Notes: generated from the sequence alone by a model not told the origin. Counted from the stretch's first letter, positions 44,733-54,688 are shown. The stretch: 64,000 bases of DNA from an uncultured Fretibacterium sp. (GCA_937899395.1 CALBPU010000181.1:11543-75542), one strand, 5' to 3'. Translations and numbers: made by a program.

Positions 44733-47700
44733 ATGAATAAGCGAAAAAAATTTATGTCATTATTTTTATGGACTGTAATTTTTAGCGTGATGTTCGTTTC
44801 GTCAGGATTTTCGGAAGAGGCTTTGCAATATGCAACAGGTTATGTTAAACCGCCGATTGATTTTTCACACATCGGAAGGTCTACACCTGAACAGGAAAGA
44901 TATTTCAAGGACAAAGCAAGCAATTTCCCCGTCAGTTATGACCTGAGAAAACTTAACAGAGTTAATAAGACTGTCGGAGATCAAAATCCTTACGGAACAT
45001 GCTGGGCATTTGCTACACTCGGAGCAATGGAATCAAATTATATGACGCAAGGTTTAACATCTTTGGGAAGCAAGCCGAATTTATCCGAACTTCATTTAGC
45101 TTGGTTCGCTTACAAAGACCCGACACAGGGAAATTCATTTACTGTCAACAAAGATAAAGCAATTTTGGATCAAAGCGGACAAGTATTAAAAGCTTCAGCT
45201 CTTTTGTCTCGAATGTCAAGCCCTGTAATTGAAAAATCAATGCCGTATTCAAAGGCAGGAACAAACAAAAAGAAATCCGACAGCGTAATGACAAAATATG
45301 TAGGAGATAAAGCACCTTCGGATTATTTCCCGTTAGCATTGAATTTGAAAGAATGGCTTTTGCTAGGTTCAGTTAGTGATGATAACCGTGAAAAGCAAAA
45401 AGAAAATATCAAAAAAATGCTTTCAGTTTACGGTGCCGTACAGATAAGTTATTATGCAGGTGAGGGTGCAACATCTCCTGAAGGAAGCACAACAGCGTAT
45501 TTTGATAACTCTCACGGAACTGAAACAAATCATGGTGTTTTAATCGTAGGTTGGAACGATAATTTTTCCAAAACAAAATTCAACAAAACAAAATCAAAGA
45601 GACCTAAGAATAACGGAGCATGGATTGTAAAAAATTCATGGGGAAAAGATTGGGGCAACAGCGGTTATTTTTATATGTCGTATGAGCAGTTTATTGCAGA
45701 TGCTTCTGTGTTCATTGTAGAAGAAGCTAAAACAGATGAAAAAGTTTATTATCATGACGCTTTAGGTTTTGTTTCTTCTCACGGTTACGGAAAAAATACT
45801 CCTGCTTACGCCGCAAATGTTTTCAAAGCAACAGCAACTGAGGGAATAAGATCCGTAGGTGTTTACGCAACAGATGACAACACTAAATACGAAATATATA
45901 TTTGCAACGATTTAGGAACTGCAAAACCTTCATCGCCCTTATCGGAAGATATAAAACGTGTAGCGTCAGGAACTTTTATGAATGCTGGCTATCATACTGT
46001 TGACCTTTTTCAGCATTTACTTGTAAAAAAGAATCGATATTTTTCTGTAATCGTAAAAATGACAACTCCGAATTCAGACAAGCCGATTGCAGTTGAACGT
46101 GTCGTAAAGGATTATTCTGACGGAGCTGTAATAAAATCAAAAGAGAGTTATTTTTCTTCTGATATGCTTACATGGACTGACGGCACAAAAATCAGAAACG
46201 ATGAAAATAAAATCGCTAAGAGCAATGCCTGCATAAAAGTTTTCACGTTTTATGGTATTCCTATTGATGAAGCACATTTTCCTGATGAACAATTCAGAAA
46301 TTGGGTAAGCAAAAATTGTGATTTTGATAAAGATGGTTATCTTAGCACTAAAGAAATTTTTCAAATTAAAAATGTCAGTGTCAGCAAGTGTAACATTGCA
46401 AATTTGAAGGGCATTGAATATTTTACAGCTATGAAAATGCTTTCCTGCAGTAACAATAATATGACAAAATTGGATGTAAGCAAATGTAATGCTTTAGAAA
46501 TACTCACTTGTAATAATAATAAATTGACAAGTTTGATAGTAAACAAAAATACTTTGCTTAAATATCTTGAGTGTACGCATAATCAGCTGATAAAAATAAA
46601 TATTAGCAAATGTACCTCTTTGGAAACACTGTTTTGTGGCTATAATCAACTAACAACTTTAACACTAAGCAATAATATTTCTCTCAAAAGACTTGACTGC
46701 GAATATAATCAACTAATAAAATTAAACGTCAGTAAGTGTAATGCTCTGGAGGAACTTTATTGCTACAACAATCAACTCAATACCTTAACACTAGGTGATA
46801 ACATTCTTCTTGAAAAAATTTTTTGCAATAATAACCAGATAACTAACTTAAATATCAGCAAATGTACTGCACTAAAATCACTCCAGTGTAATGATAATCA
46901 AATGCAAGTCTTAACGATTGGAGTTAATATTGCTCTTGAAAGCCTTCATTGTCCTAATAATCAGCTCACAAAATTAAATGTAAGTAAATGTAAAGCTCTG
47001 GAATGGCTTTACTGCAATGACAATCAACTTAAAACTTTAACTCTTGGCAATAACATTCTGTTAAAATATTTTCAGTGCTACAATAACCAACTTACAAATT
47101 TAAACGTAAGCAAGTGCACTTCTCTAAAAATTCTAGGATGTTATAATAATCAAATTAAGACATTAACGCTTGGTTTTAATATTGCTTTGGAAGAACTTTA
47201 TTGCCACGACAATCAGTTGACAGCCTTAAATGTTAACAAGTGCAGTACTTTGAAAAAGCTTTATTGCTACGAGAACAACATAACAACATTAACGTTAGGT
47301 TCTAATACTGCTCTGAAATATATTCACTGTTATAGTAATAAGATAACAAATTTGAATGTCAGTAAATGTACTGCATTGAATACGTTGTATTGTCATGATA
47401 ATAAATTAAAAACTATAACATTCGGACAAAATATTGCTTTGGAATATTTTTCTTGCGACGATAATCAACTTACAAAATTAGATGTCAGCAAATGTATTTC
47501 TTTAATTTCTCTTTCTTGCAGCAATAATCAACTTACAACATTAAAGTTAGGAAACAATACAGCATATTCTATGTTCGTGTATTGTGTCAACAACAAACTT
47601 AAAAATATTGATGCATCAGGTTGTTTTAATGTTCACATTGTTGCTGATGAAGGAGTAAACATTACTTGGCCTTCATCAAAATCAAACTCCGCAAAATCAT

Positions 47701-48092
47701 ATTCATCGCAGAAATTTGACACTCAAACCCAAAATCACGGCGGCAATGAAAGCAGCGTGTTCAAAACCGCTTCACTGAAAATTTCGGACGATGATATTTT
47801 GTGGCAAGGTGAAAATCGTGATGAAGATTTGGTGAAAGTCCGAGCTAACATGCCCGTAACGTTTATTATCGGCGATTGGCTCAAATCTGACGGAACAAAC
47901 GCAAATGTTTCTGTCGATAATATTCAAATTTTTGTCGATGATAAATTCGTTGAAGGTATTGAAATTTCTGATGAAAAAATCTTCACTCTTCCTGCTGAAT
48001 TTGTGCATGATGATTTCAAAATCGGTGTTAAAGCAAAAATTCAGGGAAGCGAATTTGAATCTGATGAGTTATATATCTCAGCTGAAAATTAA
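44733..48092 (+). CDS. Secreted papain-like (C1A) protease with leucine-rich repeats
   Basis: A signal peptide (about 1-27) leads to a C1A cysteine protease with Cys90 (YGTCWAFA), His267 (TNHGVLIVGW) and Asn301 (VKNSWGKDWG), all intact. A beta domain follows to about 500, then an HFPDEQFRNW junction with an EF-hand-like DKDGYLSTKE loop (about 513-545). About 19 leucine-rich repeats of 21 residues follow (545 to about 960); they alternate LNVSKCxxLE and LTLGxNIxLE forms, making a 42-residue super-repeat, and nearly every unit has a Cys before the Asn. The last ~110 residues form an unrecognised domain. No CTERM or LPXTG anchor is seen. Confidence 0.85.
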   Translation: MNKRKKFMSLFLWTVIFSVMFVSSGFSEEALQYATGYVKPPIDFSHIGRSTPEQERYFKDKASNFPVSYDLRKLNRVNKTVGDQNPYGTCWAFATLGAMESNYMTQGLTSLGSKPNLSELHLAWFAYKDPTQGNSFTVNKDKAILDQSGQVLKASALLSRMSSPVIEKSMPYSKAGTNKKKSDSVMTKYVGDKAPSDYFPLALNLKEWLLLGSVSDDNREKQKENIKKMLSVYGAVQISYYAGEGATSPEGSTTAYFDNSHGTETNHGVLIVGWNDNFSKTKFNKTKSKRPKNNGAWIVKNSWGKDWGNSGYFYMSYEQFIADASVFIVEEAKTDEKVYYHDALGFVSSHGYGKNTPAYAANVFKATATEGIRSVGVYATDDNTKYEIYICNDLGTAKPSSPLSEDIKRVASGTFMNAGYHTVDLFQHLLVKKNRYFSVIVKMTTPNSDKPIAVERVVKDYSDGAVIKSKESYFSSDMLTWTDGTKIRNDENKIAKSNACIKVFTFYGIPIDEAHFPDEQFRNWVSKNCDFDKDGYLSTKEIFQIKNVSVSKCNIANLKGIEYFTAMKMLSCSNNNMTKLDVSKCNALEILTCNNNKLTSLIVNKNTLLKYLECTHNQLIKINISKCTSLETLFCGYNQLTTLTLSNNISLKRLDCEYNQLIKLNVSKCNALEELYCYNNQLNTLTLGDNILLEKIFCNNNQITNLNISKCTALKSLQCNDNQMQVLTIGVNIALESLHCPNNQLTKLNVSKCKALEWLYCNDNQLKTLTLGNNILLKYFQCYNNQLTNLNVSKCTSLKILGCYNNQIKTLTLGFNIALEELYCHDNQLTALNVNKCSTLKKLYCYENNITTLTLGSNTALKYIHCYSNKITNLNVSKCTALNTLYCHDNKLKTITFGQNIALEYFSCDDNQLTKLDVSKCISLISLSCSNNQLTTLKLGNNTAYSMFVYCVNNKLKNIDASGCFNVHIVADEGVNITWPSSKSNSAKSYSSQKFDTQTQNHGGNESSVFKTASLKISDDDILWQGENRDEDLVKVRANMPVTFIIGDWLKSDGTNANVSVDNIQIFVDDKFVEGIEISDEKIFTLPAEFVHDDFKIGVKAKIQGSEFESDELYISAEN

Positions 48093-48105
48093 TAACCCGC
48101 AATTA

Positions 48106-48145
48106 AAAAGAGCCTCTCGAAAGTGGGAGACTCTTTTATTTATTA
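48106..48145 (+). terminator. Terminator after the protease-LRR gene
   Basis: AAAAGAG (48106-48112) pairs with CTCTTTT (48131-48137), with an inner CTCTC/GGGAG stem across one mismatch, followed by a T-rich tract. It lies 4 nt from the end of the converging methyltransferase gene and may serve both. Confidence 0.75.
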
Positions 48146-48149
48146 TTTT

Positions 48150-48992
48150 TTACAGTTTATAGTTTATTAAAAGTGCTTCAATCATTGAATGTCTATTAAT
48201 TTCTCTGGCTCCTAAATGATAAAAATGCTCGTGATTAATTTTTTTGCAGAAATTCCATATCGAATCAATATATTTGTTTGTTCTATAATTATTATAATCC
48301 CATGTAGAGAGCATAAATTTAGCCTCTATATTTCTCAAAATCCCGCAAAGTCTTTTCTCTGAATCTTCGTCCCAACTGTCATAATAATCAACATGACGGC
48401 CAATATATGGAGGATCGCAATAAATGAAGGAATCTTTATCCGAAATTTCTATTGTATTTTCAAATGATTGACATATAAATCTCCAATCATAAATTTTCAA
48501 GCATTCTTCGATATACCATACCTGATTAACTATTTTTGTAATATATGCCCTCGAAAATCTTAAAGGCTTATGTCCATAAGGTACATTGAATTTATAATCT
48601 TTATTAAACCGTATCATGCCGTTAAAGCATGACCTGTTCAAAAACAAAAAGTCTAAAGGATTATGAGTTTTGTTAAATCTTTCACGTACAGCATAATAAT
48701 ATTTTTCATCAAATTCAGCTAAATTTTTCCCCTGTTCTTGAAGAAATACTCTTACAATTTCTGAATTAATTTTGCCTGATTTAACGGAGTTGTAAAAATT
48801 AATTATATGAGGATTTATATCAGCGAAAATTGCACGCTCCGGTCTGATATTAAAACCAACTACACCGGAACCCATAAAAGGTTCAATCCATAAAGTTTTT
48901 TTATTTATTGAAATATTTTGTTTTATAACAGGAACTAATTTAGTTTTAATGCCCTGAATTTTTATCGGAGGGACAAAAATTTTTTCGCTCAT
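48150..48992 (-). CDS. EcoRV-type adenine-N6 DNA methyltransferase (D12 class)
   Basis: A D12-class methyltransferase: motif I EPFMGSGVV (37-45) and catalytic DPPY (193-196). The whole 280-residue sequence follows M.EcoRV as I recall it, with the start FVPPIK-QGIKTKLVP, FLNRSCFNGMIRFN in the middle and CDPPYIGRHVDYY near 192. It should therefore methylate the first A of GATATC; this is inferred from family identity. It lies 1 nt after the restriction gene and appears intact. Confidence 0.9.
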   Translation of the reverse strand: MSEKIFVPPIKIQGIKTKLVPVIKQNISINKKTLWIEPFMGSGVVGFNIRPERAIFADINPHIINFYNSVKSGKINSEIVRVFLQEQGKNLAEFDEKYYYAVRERFNKTHNPLDFLFLNRSCFNGMIRFNKDYKFNVPYGHKPLRFSRAYITKIVNQVWYIEECLKIYDWRFICQSFENTIEISDKDSFIYCDPPYIGRHVDYYDSWDEDSEKRLCGILRNIEAKFMLSTWDYNNYRTNKYIDSIWNFCKKINHEHFYHLGAREINRHSMIEALLINYKL

Positions 48993-48993
48993 T

Positions 48994-49826
48994 TTATTTT
49001 AACCGTTTAGATTTTCTGGGATTATTTAATTTTTCCGGTAATCCTCTATAACGTAAATATTCCGAAAAAGAAGAAATATTTTTATAAATACCGTTTTTGT
49101 TTTGAATTTTTATCTTTCCGAAATTTGCCCAATAATCATCAAATAATTCTTCTCCAGCTTTTGCAAAAACACCGTTACTGTTTAATATATCGTCAATAAA
49201 TTGAATACTACCTATGTTAGCTGTATTACCACTGCCGCTTTTATCACTTGCAATTTTCCATTTTTCTGCTGCAAAGAAAATAAAATCTTTTATGACAGCA
49301 GGAATATTTTCAATATCATCTACGGAAAAAATTTTTGCTTCATAAAGTTCTGAAATATTTCTCGAATAAATTATCCCTAAACAAAAATGTCCGCTATATT
49401 GATTATATGGATATTGTATATTTTTAGTGCTGTTTCGTTCTGTAAAATATTCGCCGTGTGAACCCAATGTAAAACCATTGCAAAAATCTTTATATTTTTC
49501 ATCTCGGTATGTAGTTTTTAAGTCAACAGCAAATTTGATTCCAGAATTTTTCTTTGATACAAAAGTAAAATCAGGATACCAATTTTGTTTTTCAGCAGGC
49601 TCAATTTCGTAATCTATATGTTCTGCAAAACATAAAAATTCAGGTACAAATGAAGCTCAAGTATTTTCGAGATAACTTTTGAATCCGTCGTCAACGGATA
49701 AATATTTCTAAAAATATCTATAAAGCCTCTAATTGTCCATTCATTTTTGCTTAAAATTTTTGACGGAAGATTATCAGCAAATAATCTTAAATTTTCAAAA
49801 AACTTTTCCTTTTCTATTTTATACAT
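48994..49826 (-). pseudogene. EcoRV-type restriction endonuclease, single frameshift
   Basis: Two frames join to give an EcoRV-like enzyme of about 277 residues. The upstream part (49826 to about 49657) covers residues up to VISKILE. A missing base in CTTGAGCTTC (49655-49659 region) then stops that frame at 49614. The other frame continues with YPDFTF, AVDLKTTY, KNIQYPYNQY and ASDKSGSGNTANIGSI, matching EcoRV. The catalytic Asp (49572-49570) and the Asp-x-Lys (Asp 49524-49522, Lys 49518-49516) are 16 codons apart, as Asp74 and Asp90 are in EcoRV. It overlaps the coaD stop by 13 nt. A sequencing error or true inactivation would give the same picture. Confidence 0.85.
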
Positions 49827-50305
49827 GCTGAATAACGCTCTCTCAATTTTTCAAATACTGTTTCAGGCACAACATCTTTAACCGTTCCGCCGAAATGAAA
49901 AATTTCTCTCACACTTGAGCTTGATACATACGAATATTTCGGATCAGTTACGATGAAAAATGTTTCAATATCAGTAGCTAACTGACGGTTCATTAATGCC
50001 ATTTGAAATTCATACTCAAAATCTGACATGGCACGCAATCCACGAATTATTACCCCTGCGTTGCATTGTTTGACATAATCAACCAATAATCCGTTGAAAC
50101 TATCGACTTTAATATTTTTAATATGCGCTAAAGATTCTCGAGCCATTTCACAACGTTCTTCAACCGTAAATGCCCCTTGCTTGCGTTCGTTTATTAAGAT
50201 ACTGACGATTACTTCATCAAAAATTTTCGCAGCCCTTTCAGCGATGTATATATGGCCATTAGTTATAGGATCAAATGAACCCGGATATACTGCTTTGATT
50301 TTCAT
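49814..50305 (-). CDS. coaD: Pantetheine-phosphate adenylyltransferase
   Basis: It makes dephospho-CoA from 4'-phosphopantetheine and ATP. The nucleotidyltransferase motif GSFDPITNGH (His18) and the YSYVSSSSVREI segment are present. Length 163 is normal. Its start overlaps the MATE gene by 4 nt, and its end overlaps the restriction gene, so the R-M pair reads from the end of this run. Confidence 0.96.
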   Translation of the reverse strand: MKIKAVYPGSFDPITNGHIYIAERAAKIFDEVIVSILINERKQGAFTVEERCEMARESLAHIKNIKVDSFNGLLVDYVKQCNAGVIIRGLRAMSDFEYEFQMALMNRQLATDIETFFIVTDPKYSYVSSSSVREIFHFGGTVKDVVPETVFEKLRERYSACIK

Positions 50306-51669
50306 TTTTTCACCTTTTCTACAAAAATTTTAGGCTCAAAAATTATTTTCCCGTAAATTACAAACGTTTGAAGAAGTGAAAGCAATTCCGCTACAGGTAA
50401 CGCCCATATTAAACCGTATTCTCCCATAAAATAATTCATTATGAACAATGCCGGAACATATAATAAACATTGTCTGCAAACGCTCAATATAAACGAAGCC
50501 TTTGCCGCTCCCATTGCCTGCAATGCGTTTACGAATATGAAAAATACCGCAAATAATACGCTCGAACTTAATTTGATACGCAAAAATTTCATGGCGTAAT
50601 TAAAAGCGTTAGGCTCAATCAAAAATACTCGAACAATATTTCCCGTGAATATGTAGCACATCATCACCATAAATAAACTTACCGAAATCGTAAGCTTCAA
50701 AGCAAATTTCAACATTGCTTTATATCTATCCCAATCCTTAGCTCCCACACAAAAGCCCAATAAAGGTTGAACACCCTGCCCTGAACCCATTGCTATTAAA
50801 CAGGCTATCTGTTCAATTCTCATCGTTACTCCTGCTGCTGCTATTGCCATATCTCCGTAAGCCGACATTAAAGAGTTCATTATCATTTGAGAAATGCTCA
50901 TCAAAAACGGATCTAAACATGCCGGAATACCTATTGCTATAACTCCTGTAGCTATTCCGTTATTAAACTTGAAATTTTTAATATTTATTCGTAATGATGA
51001 CTGCCCTGACAAAAAATATCCGATGTAATATGCTGCTCCTGCGACTGTTCCTAATACTGTTGCAATAGCTGCTCCCGTTATTCCCATTTTCATATACAAT
51101 ATCATAATCGGATCAAGAATTATATTTAGGACGTTGCCTATGATCTGTCCGTTCATTGCCTGAGTTGCATGACCTTCAGCTCTTAATATTCCTCCCGAAG
51201 CCATGCTGAATAACACGAAAGGTGCCGAAGCTATTACTATGGAAAGATAACTGAACGACGGAACAAAAGTTTCAATGCTGGCTCCTATTAATATCAAAAT
51301 TTTTCCTATGAACACAGTAAATATTATCGTCATTATTAAGCCTGTAATAATTCCGGCCCATATACAAAACGAGGCGATATTATTCGCTTTTTTATGTTCA
51401 CCTGCTCCTAAAGCTCTTGAGATACATGACATTCCTCCGGCCATGAAAACTATTCCGCACGTTATCAAAAGCATAAACACAGGAGAAGCTAAAGAAACTG
51501 CGGCAATTTGTATAGGATCATTAGTCTGAGCAATGAAAAAAGTATCGGCAAGATTATATATGAGTATCATTAACTCAACTATGACTGCCGGGATAATATT
51601 TGAAATTACCTGTCTGTGTATTGATTTTGAATCTGATTTTGAACGCAAAATGTTTATCTGTCCTTTCAA
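50302..51669 (-). CDS. MATE-family efflux transporter
   Basis: A 455-residue membrane protein with about 12 hydrophobic helices in two homologous halves. The first helix reads VIVELMILIYNLADTFFIAQTNDP, and the later QGVQPLLGFCVGAKDWDRYK is a MATE signature. It exports drugs or metabolites by H+ or Na+ antiport; the substrate is unknown. It sits between rsmD and coaD, genes that are often neighbours elsewhere, so it looks inserted. Confidence 0.88.
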   Translation of the reverse strand: MKGQINILRSKSDSKSIHRQVISNIIPAVIVELMILIYNLADTFFIAQTNDPIQIAAVSLASPVFMLLITCGIVFMAGGMSCISRALGAGEHKKANNIASFCIWAGIITGLIMTIIFTVFIGKILILIGASIETFVPSFSYLSIVIASAPFVLFSMASGGILRAEGHATQAMNGQIIGNVLNIILDPIMILYMKMGITGAAIATVLGTVAGAAYYIGYFLSGQSSLRINIKNFKFNNGIATGVIAIGIPACLDPFLMSISQMIMNSLMSAYGDMAIAAAGVTMRIEQIACLIAMGSGQGVQPLLGFCVGAKDWDRYKAMLKFALKLTISVSLFMVMMCYIFTGNIVRVFLIEPNAFNYAMKFLRIKLSSSVLFAVFFIFVNALQAMGAAKASFILSVCRQCLLYVPALFIMNYFMGEYGLIWALPVAELLSLLQTFVIYGKIIFEPKIFVEKVKK

Positions 51670-51709
51670 GTTTTTATCAAGTATAAGCGATTATAACAGA
51701 ATAAAAATT

Positions 51710-52198
51710 TTATGTCTTTTTCATGAAAGTTAAGCAAGTCTCCCCGTAATCACGCTGCGAAATTATTTCGAGATTATGGGGATTATCCTTTAATGTCAAA
51801 GGTTCTCTGACTGAATGTTCAATGATTAAGACCGCTTCATCGGCAAAAATTTTGTTGAGATTTTGCAATGTCGGTAAAACTTCACACCAACCCGAATTAT
51901 AAGGAGGATCAGCGAAAATTATATCGAATTTCATTTCACGTTTTACAAGCCACGTTAAAGCACGCCTTATATCGAGCGACAATATCAAAGATTTTTCGGA
52001 GGAAAAATTTTTTATGGCTTCAGCACGACTTTTAACACTCTCAACAAAAACGCATTCTTCAGCATTACGTTTAAGAGCCTCCAATCCTATTCGACCCGTA
52101 CCTGCGAATAAATCCAAAAACTTTTTTCCCTCAATATCTCCGAGAATGTTAAACAGAGCTGATAATACCCGTCCTGATGTAGGTCTTACGTCTTTCAT
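51710..52198 (-). CDS. rsmD: 16S rRNA (guanine966-N2)-methyltransferase RsmD
   Basis: The 162 residues contain RPTSGRVLSALFNIL, the SAM motif FLDLFAGTGRIGLEALKR and catalytic ADPPYNSGWC. The usual N-terminal RIIxGxxKGRxL segment (about 20 residues) is absent; the ATG overlaps the trmB stop (ATGA), so the shortened form appears genuine. Whether it still works on the 30S subunit cannot be judged. Confidence 0.87.
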   Translation of the reverse strand: MKDVRPTSGRVLSALFNILGDIEGKKFLDLFAGTGRIGLEALKRNAEECVFVESVKSRAEAIKNFSSEKSLILSLDIRRALTWLVKREMKFDIIFADPPYNSGWCEVLPTLQNLNKIFADEAVLIIEHSVREPLTLKDNPHNLEIISQRDYGETCLTFMKKT

Positions 52199-53136
52199 AA
52201 TTTCATGGCCGCATCATTCAGAGCTAAACGAACCGCCGGTGTTAAAAATGCGTCCGAAGTTTTGTCAAGCCTCACCAAAAATCCTTCATCACGAGGTGAA
52301 ATGTTAATGTAAAATCTCTGTTCAAATTCATCATCACTCGTTAATGTCTCAAGCAAAAATTTTTTCTCATCATCAGAGCTTACGAAATATTTTCCGAATC
52401 GCCAATATGATTTTTTGTTTTCATCTTTTCCAGAAATATTTTTCAATGCTGCTATGTCTTTTTCCGTGATTTTGTGATCTATTTTTATGTGCATTTCCTG
52501 CGATGTTCTCCGTGAAACTGTAAATGATTTTGTTTTTGTAAATACAAGCCTGAAAATTTTTTTCCCCTCTTCAAGCCATTTACGTTCATATTTTGTAGTA
52601 ATTTTTCGTGAAGGATTGATTTCAAATTCACTGAGTTCTAATGCCTCGTGTCCTCCCAAAACTCCCTTAACTTCCTCCGAATAATTTTCGTCATCTGTCA
52701 ACACCTCAAATTTTCCGCCAATCTTCAAAACTGCCGCTAATCCGTCCGAAAAATCTTTTGCCGTAACTCTCCTGTGAGCTTGTTTGTTGCTGCTCCAAGG
52801 ACAAGGGAATTGCATAAAAATTTTGTCGAGCGTTTCATCTTCAAATAATTCTCTTAACATATAACGAGCATCGGTGTTAATGATTTTGAGATTGTCGAGA
52901 TTAGCTGCGCGCCTTGCACATCTTAAAACACATGACTGTGAAATTTCAATTCCGTATAACAAAATTTCGGGATTAGCTTTTGCATATTGAACCGTAAATT
53001 CTCCGTTGCCAAATCCGATTTCAAGTTCGGTGTGATTTTTAACAGGAAGAGGAGTTGAAAGACCGCTTTGAGATGAAATTATGATCTTATATTGCGGTCT
53101 TGCCTGTGTAGTTGCCGTCAAATCTAAAATGTCCAT
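52195..53136 (-). CDS. trmB: tRNA (guanine46-N7)-methyltransferase with C-terminal extension
   Basis: TrmB makes m7G46 in tRNA. Residues 30-200 carry the SAM motif LEIGFGNGEFTVQYAK, IFMQFPCPWSSNKQAHRR and the FEVLTDDENYSEEV region. A ~100-residue C-terminal extension (about 215-313) is absent from E. coli TrmB (239 residues) but occurs in some deep-branching bacteria. It overlaps both neighbours. Confidence 0.9.
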   Translation of the reverse strand: MDILDLTATTQARPQYKIIISSQSGLSTPLPVKNHTELEIGFGNGEFTVQYAKANPEILLYGIEISQSCVLRCARRAANLDNLKIINTDARYMLRELFEDETLDKIFMQFPCPWSSNKQAHRRVTAKDFSDGLAAVLKIGGKFEVLTDDENYSEEVKGVLGGHEALELSEFEINPSRKITTKYERKWLEEGKKIFRLVFTKTKSFTVSRRTSQEMHIKIDHKITEKDIAALKNISGKDENKKSYWRFGKYFVSSDDEKKFLLETLTSDDEFEQRFYINISPRDEGFLVRLDKTSDAFLTPAVRLALNDAAMKL

Positions 53137-54518
53137 GTAAAATCCGGAAGTCCTTCAGCCAAAATTCTCTCTTTAATATCGGCCATGATTTTTTTCAAAG
53201 CCTCTTCAGTTTTTCCTTCACATCTTATAACTATAACGGCCTGAGTATTTGAAGCCCTGATTAAGCCCCAACCGTCAGGATATAAAATCCTCACTCCGTC
53301 AATTATGCTGCATTCATATTTTTCGAGAGCCTTATCCTGAATTTTTTTCACAACCTGAAATTTCGTTTCATCGCTGCAAGGTATTCTGATTTCTTCGGTT
53401 GAATTGTAAATCGGAATTGAAAGCATTAAACGAGAAAGAGATTCGTTTGATTTTGAGAGTATACGAAGCAAACGTCCTGCTGCATAAAAAGCATCATCAT
53501 GGCCGAAAAATTCATCAGCGAAAAACATATGCCCCGAATATTCGCCTGCAAATAACGCTCCTATCTCACGCATTTTAGCTTTGATTAAAGAATGTCCCGA
53601 TTTCCAATATAAAACTTTACCGCCTAATTTTTCAGCGATTTCCGGCAATACTAAACTGCATTTAGGTTCAACAATAACGCTTGTGCCTTTATGATTTGCT
53701 AAAATTTCCTTCCAATATAAAGTCATTAATCTGTCGCCAAAAATTACCTCGCCTTTATCATCTACAACTCCAATTCTGTCAGCATCTCCATCAAACGCAA
53801 CTCCTAAATCAGCTCTAACTTCTTTTACTTTTTCAATGAGGCTTTTAAGATTTTCACGTTTTTGAGGATCAGGATGATGATTGGGGAAATGTCCGTCAGG
53901 TTCTTCAAATATTGAGACACATTCACAACCTAAAGCTTCAAAATATTTTCGAGCTGTTACTCCTGCTGCACCGTTGCCGGAATCACAAACTACTTTGAAT
54001 TTTTGTCCGTTTTTAGTGAGAGGGACATTAAATTTCGATACTAACATTTTTATGTACTCGTCATTTATATCAGCTTGAGTTAATTTTCCGTTGCCTGTCT
54101 CAAAATTTCCGCTCTCAGCGATAAGCCTCATATTTTTAACGTCATCACCCCATAACGTCCCGTGCTCAAAGCATAATTTTAATCCGTTCATTTGAGGTGG
54201 ATTATGCGAACCTGTAATCATTACTCCGCCCGAAAAATTAAAGCGTATCAAACTCCAATATAACATCGGTGTTGTAACAAGTCCGACATCAACAACATTA
54301 AGACCTGTAGATAAAACGCCCTCAATTAAGGCTGATTTTATTCGAGGGGTTGAAAGTCTTGCGTCTCCTCCGACCGAAATTCCTCCCGTAACTCCTGCTC
54401 TGACTAACCATGAACCGTAAGCTTTGCCGATTAAATTTACAATTTCATCGGTTAATTCTTTATCAGCTTCTCCGCGAATATCATATTCTCTGAAAATATT
54501 TTCAGGTATTTTTATCAT
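53124..54518 (-). CDS. Phosphomannomutase/phosphoglucomutase
   Basis: An alpha-D-phosphohexomutase with catalytic Ser in GVMITGSHNPPQMNG, metal-binding DGDADRIG, the sugar loop GEYSGHMFFAD and a phosphate-binding end (RASNTQAVIVIRCEGKT). 464 residues, close to Pseudomonas AlgC (463). It feeds envelope polysaccharide synthesis. It is the first gene of the minus-strand run with trmB and rsmD. Confidence 0.93.
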   Translation of the reverse strand: MIKIPENIFREYDIRGEADKELTDEIVNLIGKAYGSWLVRAGVTGGISVGGDARLSTPRIKSALIEGVLSTGLNVVDVGLVTTPMLYWSLIRFNFSGGVMITGSHNPPQMNGLKLCFEHGTLWGDDVKNMRLIAESGNFETGNGKLTQADINDEYIKMLVSKFNVPLTKNGQKFKVVCDSGNGAAGVTARKYFEALGCECVSIFEEPDGHFPNHHPDPQKRENLKSLIEKVKEVRADLGVAFDGDADRIGVVDDKGEVIFGDRLMTLYWKEILANHKGTSVIVEPKCSLVLPEIAEKLGGKVLYWKSGHSLIKAKMREIGALFAGEYSGHMFFADEFFGHDDAFYAAGRLLRILSKSNESLSRLMLSIPIYNSTEEIRIPCSDETKFQVVKKIQDKALEKYECSIIDGVRILYPDGWGLIRASNTQAVIVIRCEGKTEEALKKIMADIKERILAEGLPDFTWTF

Positions 54519-54600
54519 TAATCTATCTCCTTATGAGAAAAATTTTATTGCTATTATTATAATTGTTTTATTAATTCATTGCCAGATAACAAATTTCATT

Positions 54601-54629
54601 TTGCTTTTTTGTACGAAATAGAGTAACAT
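54601..54629 (+). promoter_or_regulatory. Candidate promoter of the ABC importer
   Basis: TTGCTT (54601-54606), a 17-nt spacer and TAACAT (54624-54629). AAAGGA (54671-54676) lies 12 nt before the ATG. No operator-like palindrome is evident around it. Confidence 0.4.
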
Positions 54630-54688
54630 ATATAAAATTCAATTTTAATAATGGCTACGGCCTAAAAAAGAAAGGATGTAATACAATA

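Noticed and set aside
44733..48092. Regular short repeats as a CRISPR array
   Set aside because: The repeats are in frame, code for leucine-rich units and have no spacers of unique sequence.
48150..48992. Solitary Dam methylase (GATC)
   Set aside because: The protein follows M.EcoRV along its whole length and has an EcoRV-like endonuclease gene directly upstream.
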